From contig BFEA01000435.1 of assembly GCA_003427395.1 (NCBI GenBank), forward strand, positions 354,281-418,280: DNA of 64,000 nt, written 5' to 3'. Below are positions 58,903-64,000 of the stretch, one piece after another. How positions within the stretch are numbered: the stretch's first letter is position 1; each line of letters starts with the position of its first letter. The notes beneath the pieces were generated by a model, which saw only the letters and a list, made by a program, of their open reading frames with translations, searched no databases and had not been told where the DNA came from. The translations under genes were made by a program, and so were the position numbers. Source of the DNA: Chara braunii (lineage: Eukaryota > Streptophyta > Charophyceae > Charales > Characeae).

Positions 58903-59961
58903 ATGAGTGATGCAAGCACAAGTGAGGAGGAGTTACTAGTGGATGATCGTAGGACTACTCGCGGGACTGCCCGCAGTCGACCCTTGACATTCTTGGAGTT
59001 AGGTCCAGGAGACGAAAGAAGATTGAGGAGAAAGGTTAGAGAGAGGACAGCGGCAAGGAGAGCGAGGGCAGCTGAGGACAGTGCTAGGGCTAGAGTTTCA
59101 GCCAGCATCAGTACAACCATGGCTACCTCATCTATGACGCAACCCTCTACACAACCCACTTCGTCAAGAGTCAGTCAAAGTGATACTTAGGGAGTCAGTA
59201 GTCAGATTGGTCATGTGCGAGTCAGCCAGTTTTCACTCACGCCGGAGGACTTAGAAATCCGGCAGGCAGAAGAACTTAAGGATGAGTTACAGCGGCAGAT
59301 CGACGATGTAGCAGAAAGGAGAAGTAAAGTTATGCAAAGAAAGGTTGGATTAGGGAGTAGAGCTCAGGAGCTAGGCAGACTGGAAAGACTAGATGAGTCA
59401 ACATTAGACCCTGTTGTCCGTGTGCTGCGAGGCGCCTTACTTTCAGTGGCGGAAGCGCAAAGCGTTCAGCAGGAATTGTTGGCTGATTTGGTAGCAGGCC
59501 ACAAACAAATTCTGGCTGAACTTCGGGGCACTCGCACTATGGTGAGGCCGCCACAGTTTGTTGTAGTTCCCCTTGCAGCTGCGGGTCCATCATCGATGCC
59601 GCAACGCACAGGGCAAACTTTCTCTCCCATGTTTGGCATACCCTCCCCGGATGGTTTAATAGCAACTAGTGGTCCGGTTCATTCAGTCTCAGCCGTACCA
59701 TCTACAACAGTGGTCACTACAGTTCCACTGTTCAGCCAGGCTCAGGTTAGTATGCAACAACCTGTTTCAGTGGCTATGCAGCCGCTGCAGCAAGCGCCTG
59801 ACCCTTACCTCAGCCAAGTTCATGTTGTTGCATGCAGCCAAGAAAATAAACAAAAGAGAAAAAAAACTAAATCGAACTGCATGCGCCTGACCCTTACCTC
59901 AGCCAAGTTCATGTTGTTGCATGCAACTGCCCCTTCTTTACTTTTCTGTGCCCTCTTCTAA
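58903..59961 (+). pseudogene. gag: Gag-like ORF of retrotransposon 2, interrupted
   Basis: An ATG-initiated frame with one in-frame TAG at 59188-59190. The first 95 residues are basic, Ala/Arg-rich, then Ser/Thr-rich. After the stop comes a charged helical stretch likely to form a coiled coil ('LEIRQAEELKDELQRQIDDV', 'LGRLERLDESTLDP', 'QSVQQELLADLVAGHKQILAEL'), then a Pro/Ser/Val/Gln-rich segment. There is no zinc knuckle. From about 59840 the frame runs into interspersed repeat R2, so the true C-terminus is missing. Gag identity rests on position after a PBS and on composition, so it is tentative. Confidence 0.5.
59796..59925. repeat. 42-bp direct repeat around the gag/R2 junction
   Basis: GCGCCTGACCCTTACCTCAG and the following 22 bases occur identically at about 59796 and 59883, with 45 bp between that belong to repeat R2. 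Confidence 0.92.
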
Positions 59962-61100
59962 AAATGAGGAAGGTCGTTGTCAGATTGGGAGAGGTATGAA
60001 AACAACTCGTGAAAACTCACGAGTTGAAATTTTGACAAGCTTAAAGCAGGGTGCAAAAAGTATCCCGACTTTGACGATTTTTTTAATAAAACCGCGACTG
60101 ATAAAAAAATCTTATGTCCTAGCACATACGATTTTCGATGTCGCTGTACTAAGGAAGACGTTGTGCGATCTTGTAGCAGATTGGCCTTGTCGAACACGTC
60201 CGGGTAATTATCCCACCAACATCTCACGTTCACGAGTATTCCGTTCAGTTGGGCACTGCGTAGCACGGTGAACGTGTTCACGCCCCTCCAAGTTCGCGCG
60301 AACGTGTTCGCACATTCGCGTGAACAGCTCGCGAATATGTTCGGGCGAACATAATTTTTTCTAGTAAAAAATAATAATAATTTTATTTTCGGTTTTTGAT
60401 TTTTAACTCGAGATTAGCTACGAATTGGAACATGACTCCAGGGCAAAAGTTTCTTCTATTGCTATTTTACATAACATATTTTGTTTTCCAGATTTTTCTG
60501 ATAAATATATTTTAAAATATTTTTTATGTTCGCGTTCGGAGCGTTTTGTGCGCTTGTTAGCTTTTGGGCGAACATGTTCGCGTTGGCCTCCTAACGCGAA
60601 CATGGTGCTACGTAGGCTGGGCATAAACTTTTATGTTGATAACTTTTTATCCCTATTTCTACGGTGCGCCGTCTCACAACCAATTTCGATGGGCTTTCAG
60701 TTCAATCAAAGCCTAGCCAACGTCACTCCCGTTGCGCAATGTGGCTTAGAGCATCCTACCCACCCAATTGGGACCAACTCGATGGGGACCGCAACATGTT
60801 GGGAAAGAGCGGAAAAGGCTCGCGAGCTATTCGGTCTATGGTGAAGTTCATGGATCCCACGGAAATAAACATAAGGGCAAGTGGTAACCAATCCACTTCT
60901 GTCAACGGTAACGAACTCGGACGCAGGGGGTTCGCACAGGAGAAAGGGTACAGACTGTCTGCAGGCAGCAGATCCAAGATGTGGGGACACCTACGAATCC
61001 CAAGTTCGCAATTGGTTGGAATTCGGGAACACGTGGCGTAGGTGCCTAGCTACCTATAAACGAAAATTCAAGGCGGATAAAAAATTATTTACGCCACCTA
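59840..61100 (+). repeat. Interspersed repeat R2, copy 2, split by about 0.9 kb
   Basis: 59840-60110 matches 45150-45420, and 61025-61100 matches 45440-45500. The intervening 0.9 kb is not in copy 1 and contains a fold-back element. No clear target duplication was found at the split. Confidence 0.6.
60245..60625. mobile_element. Fold-back element rich in GAACATGTTCGC (MITE-like)
   Basis: The left end ('GCACTGCGTAGCACGGTGAAC') and right end ('GCGAACATGGTGCTACGTAG') are imperfect inverted repeats. Both sides carry several GTTCGCG/CGCGAAC words, while the middle is AT-rich. No ORF. The superfamily is unknown. Confidence 0.5.
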
Positions 61101-62100
61101 GAGGCCGAGAGGCCGAAACAGAAACGGTACCGGTAGTCCTACCAGTAGGGTCTAGGTCGAGTCTAGGCTAGGGTAGCTATAGATAGGTTGGTGACATCGG
61201 TTCACGGCTTTTGGCAGTTGGTACCGTGTACGTCGCTGCTGTGCAACGCGTGAACTGGAAGTGGTGACAGCTTCAGCATTGGAGGAGATGGCCATAGCTG
61301 GACTTGCGGAGTGTCAGCCATAGCTGGGACTGACGCTGTACTCTGACAGCACGCGGGGCTGTTCAGAGGTCCGAGCTATCTGGAGTCTGCTAGGAGGCGA
61401 AAGAGCTGGTGCCCTGCTGGACTCTCCTCTGGAGTAGGGTTGCAGGGAGTGTGGCGCTGCAGCTATAGCTGCAGCTTCTTCCTCAGAGGTCAACTTGTCA
61501 GGAGAGGTGGCGCTGCTGCAGACTTCCATCAGGGAAGTCATTCGCCACTTCATCATCATCAGACACTGTGGCGCTGGTCTTCTTCTTCATCCTCTGAGAG
61601 GCGCTTGGCCTTAGAGGCCTGTTTCAGGGTGGCGCTTCCCTCTGGAGGCAGTATCTGGGTGGCGCTTGATGTTTCAGGGACTCAGGGGGTTAGATAGCGG
61701 TTCTTCAGGGTTGGGGAGTGAAGCGCTACTCAATTCTGAGTAGCGCACCATGGTTCTAGGGTTTTTCTGACAATTCGAGACTCTGAGTATAATAAAGTGT
61801 TAATACAGGGCTCAGACTATCATTGTTTCGTTATTGTACTCGGCTTTCCTTTGTGACTGGTTGTGAGGATTCTGTGGAGCGAGCGAAGGGCACTCTCAGT
61901 GCTCTCTGTCATATCGCATGGTCAAGTCTTCCACTGTATTCATTTCCCTCTGTGCGGTGTGATTCTCCCATCCTGTCTCCTTCCTTCTGTGTATGTATGG
62001 GCATACCTGGAAGTCTATGTGAGCGAGTGTTGGTCTTCAGACAACAAACAACCAGGTTCATAACACTAATGTATCTGTTCCGCATATGTTCAACAGTGGA
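61101..62100. other. Gene-less stretch with recurring GGTGGCGCT
   Basis: The word GTGGCGCT occurs five times between 61450 and 61665 in irregular spacing. No coding domain is recognised. It could be part of an LTR but no borders were found. Confidence 0.4.
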
Positions 62101-62104
62101 CTGC

Positions 62105-62106
<2 letters not shown>

Positions 62107-62177
<71 letters not shown>

Positions 62178-62182
62178 CCCCT

Positions 62183-62254
<72 letters not shown>

Positions 62255-62269
62255 CCCCGCCCTCCACCC

Positions 62270-62313
<44 letters not shown>
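62107..62313. repeat. (CT)n and (GT)n microsatellites
   Basis: CT repeat at 62107-62251 with a short C-rich break, then GT repeat at 62272-62313. The long Ser/Leu and Arg/Glu ORFs across it are artefacts of the repeat. Confidence 0.97.
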
Positions 62314-62316
<3 letters not shown>

Positions 62317-62370
62317 TTCTGTCTCTGTCTGTCGGTCTGCCGTGGAATGTACTAAAGGGCACAGGTGGCA

Positions 62371-62640
62371 GCGTCCTAACTCAGTTGGTAGCGCACGTTA
62401 GTGGTAATCAGAAGACCCTGGGTTCGATGCCGACGACGTTCATTCGATCCCCGTGGCCCCCTGTAGCATGCTTCGGGTTCACCAGCTGAGACAGTTGTCT
62501 TGCCCCTCCTGGTTGGTTAGGAGATATCTGTGTCTGCCTTCTAGCTCGTGCCAGGTGTTGGTAATTTGCAGCGGTGCTTAGGCACGGGTGGAGGTTGGTG
62601 TCAACCCGTAACTGCAACATTCAACAATTCGAGGATTAGG
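62371..62640 (+). repeat. tRNA-derived SINE-like sequence
   Basis: TAACTCAGTTGG (62377-62388) matches a Pol III A box with one difference, and GGTTCGATGCC (62421-62431) is a perfect B box at a tRNA-like distance. The T-stem pairs poorly and no acceptor stem closes, so it is not a functional tRNA. A SINE head is the simplest reading; no tail or second copy was found. Confidence 0.5.
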
Positions 62641-62847
62641 TGGTGTGAGGCATACTAGGGGAGAATACAGCTTAGTTTTATAACTCTTATTATTAGGAAA
62701 AAAAAGGGTACACACCAGCCACTGCTCACAATGTACCCTCACTGACAGCTATATCGTGGCAAGATACGCATGCTTCGCATCCGTGGCTACAACATCAACA
62801 CACATGTGGAAATTCATTCAAAAACCGAAAGACGCTCACACAGAGTG

Positions 62848-62849
<2 letters not shown>

Positions 62850-62884
<35 letters not shown>
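62850..62884. repeat. Poly-A run
   Basis: About 35 A, with no adjoining retroelement body identified. Confidence 0.95.
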
Positions 62885-62886
<2 letters not shown>

Positions 62887-63090
62887 ATTCGTTTTTCTAT
62901 TTTCGCCTTTTTGAATTGGGACAGTTTGTAATCAAACAGTCCTTGCAATTCAACAATTGGGGTCTCAAAATATTTTTTTAAAGAAATAACTCCGCGGGTG
63001 ACCGCTGCACAGTTTCGAATTCGCAGGAATAACAGTCCACCCCAAGTTCGGGCGAAGACAAGTTTGAACTCCAAGGAAAACAGTGAACTA

Positions 63091-63572
63091 CGCGTGCGAC
63101 GGCCTACCGGTTCAATAATTCGCAGAAACGGGAGGTGTCCTGGGCTAGTGGTACCGTTCCGTGGCCTGGCGTGGGTTTCCTGGGGTGAGGTACCGGTAGC
63201 AGGCCCTCCCGTTTTTGGCCTCTGGCGGGACGCGGTTCGGGTGGGTAGCCGTGGACTGCTTTTTCGAAACATGCACAAAAGACAAAAATATTGGCGGTGT
63301 ATCTTTCTATATTCTAACGCAACATTCACTCTCGTTTTGCACATTTCCAGAGTAGTGCAGCGAGGCCCATATATGGCAATGTATCTTTCCATGTTCAAGC
63401 GGAGGATTCAGTCTCATTTGTTCAGAGATTCTCCAAAAAAAAAAAAAAAGTTTCCAGGGATACGTTACGTGCTTACCTGATTCATCGGCCCTTGGCCACC
63501 AGCTCTCTGTGTCTCCCTCCCCCTTTCCGCCGGCCCCAAAACCCCCGCCATTGGGAACGGGGAACGTCGCCG

Positions 63573-63623
<51 letters not shown>

Positions 63624-63649
63624 CTCTCATTCTCTCAATCTCTCTCACA

Positions 63650-63684
<35 letters not shown>

Positions 63685-64000
63685 AAAGGGTATATTTCCA
63701 TGTTGTAGCGTAAGATTCATTCCGAGTTTTGTCAGCCTATGAATCGAAGTACCCTCTCGCTCTCTCCCCGTGCGCATGGCTGGAACGTCGGGGTAGAGAA
63801 AGCTACCCGCCCGAACCGCGTCCCGCCAGAGGCCAAAAACTCTACCCGCCCGAACCGCGTCCCGCCAGAGGCCAAAAACGGGAGGGCCTGCTACCGGTAC
63901 CTCACCCCAGGAAACCCACGCCAGGCCACGGGAACGGTACCACTAGCCCAGGACACCTCCCGTTTCTGCGAATTATTGAACCGGTAGGCCGTCGCACGCG
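63091..64000. repeat. Near-perfect 158-bp inverted repeat reaching the window edge
   Basis: 63091-63248 and 63842-64000 are reverse complements with one substitution and one single-base indel, and 593 bp between. The arm's outer 38 bp are tandemly duplicated at 63804-63841. Between the arms, a roughly 45-bp phrase ('GTATCTTTCCATGTT..') occurs at 63299, 63381 and 63690. CT, CA and poly-A runs lie at 63580-63687. No gene is supported. Confidence 0.93.

Noticed and set aside
61909-62362. Long ORFs of Arg/Glu or Ser/Leu repeats.
   Set aside because: They are six-frame translations of the CT and GT microsatellites.

Overview
This window looks like a repeat-dominated stretch of a large eukaryotic nuclear genome, most likely from the green lineage. 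The supporting evidence is two retrotransposon primer-binding sites complementary to plant-type initiator tRNA-Met (3402 and 57654), GT-AG intron-like junctions, long dinucleotide and AATC/GATT microsatellites, and transposase relics of the DUF7869 (GHTH-x-DxD) type. A charophyte such as Chara is my best guess, made from memory of similar proteins and not provable here. I found no intact host gene, no rRNA and no functional tRNA. Two single-N joins (7026, 8622) are each flanked by an exact 95-base direct duplication, which looks like unmerged contig overlap.

Layout. 1-5.2 kb: two copies of one LTR family head to head; the plus-strand copy is followed by a PBS, a leader and a decayed gag. 5.4-12.1 kb (minus strand): a two-gene DNA transposon, with a DUF7869-type transposase and a smaller unknown protein, bordered downstream by a degenerate tandem array. 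12.5-16.3 kb: GC-rich tandem units of about 0.74-0.82 kb. 16.4-20.5 kb: minisatellite-like GC-rich, then AATC-rich DNA. 21.7-22.8 kb (plus): another copy of the unknown second gene. 24.4-32.3 kb (plus): a large decayed element with a ParB-like domain, a long unknown region, an acidic disordered linker, a candidate 1.08-kb intron and a Ulp1-type (C48) cysteine protease. 32.5-34.6 kb: repeats including a 100-bp hairpin. 34.3-38.9 kb (minus): second copy of the two-gene transposon with its own downstream tandem array. 38.9-41.7 kb: motif-bearing repeats, then sequence I cannot assign.

41.7-55.3 kb: three copies (A, B, C) of a long noncoding repeat, one broken by a 944-bp fold-back insertion with an 8-bp target duplication, plus AT-rich tandem arrays (periods about 735, 171, 108 and 69 bp). 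55.3-64 kb: microsatellites, a second retrotransposon 5' region with a decayed gag-like ORF, fold-back elements, a tRNA-like (SINE) head, and a near-perfect inverted repeat running to the window edge.

The most unusual signal is a dispersed, oriented, imperfectly palindromic 24-bp motif: 8-base arms of type GAAGTTCG / CGAACTTC around an asymmetric spacer CCGGNATC. About 40 copies lie between 12.5 and 40.7 kb and I saw none outside that interval. They cluster around the DUF7869 elements and in and after the ParB-like/Ulp1 element. Some arm pairs change together, and within the ParB/Ulp1 element the motif is translated as a recurring short peptide. A parS-like or transposase-binding role is a hypothesis; the motif itself is seen directly.
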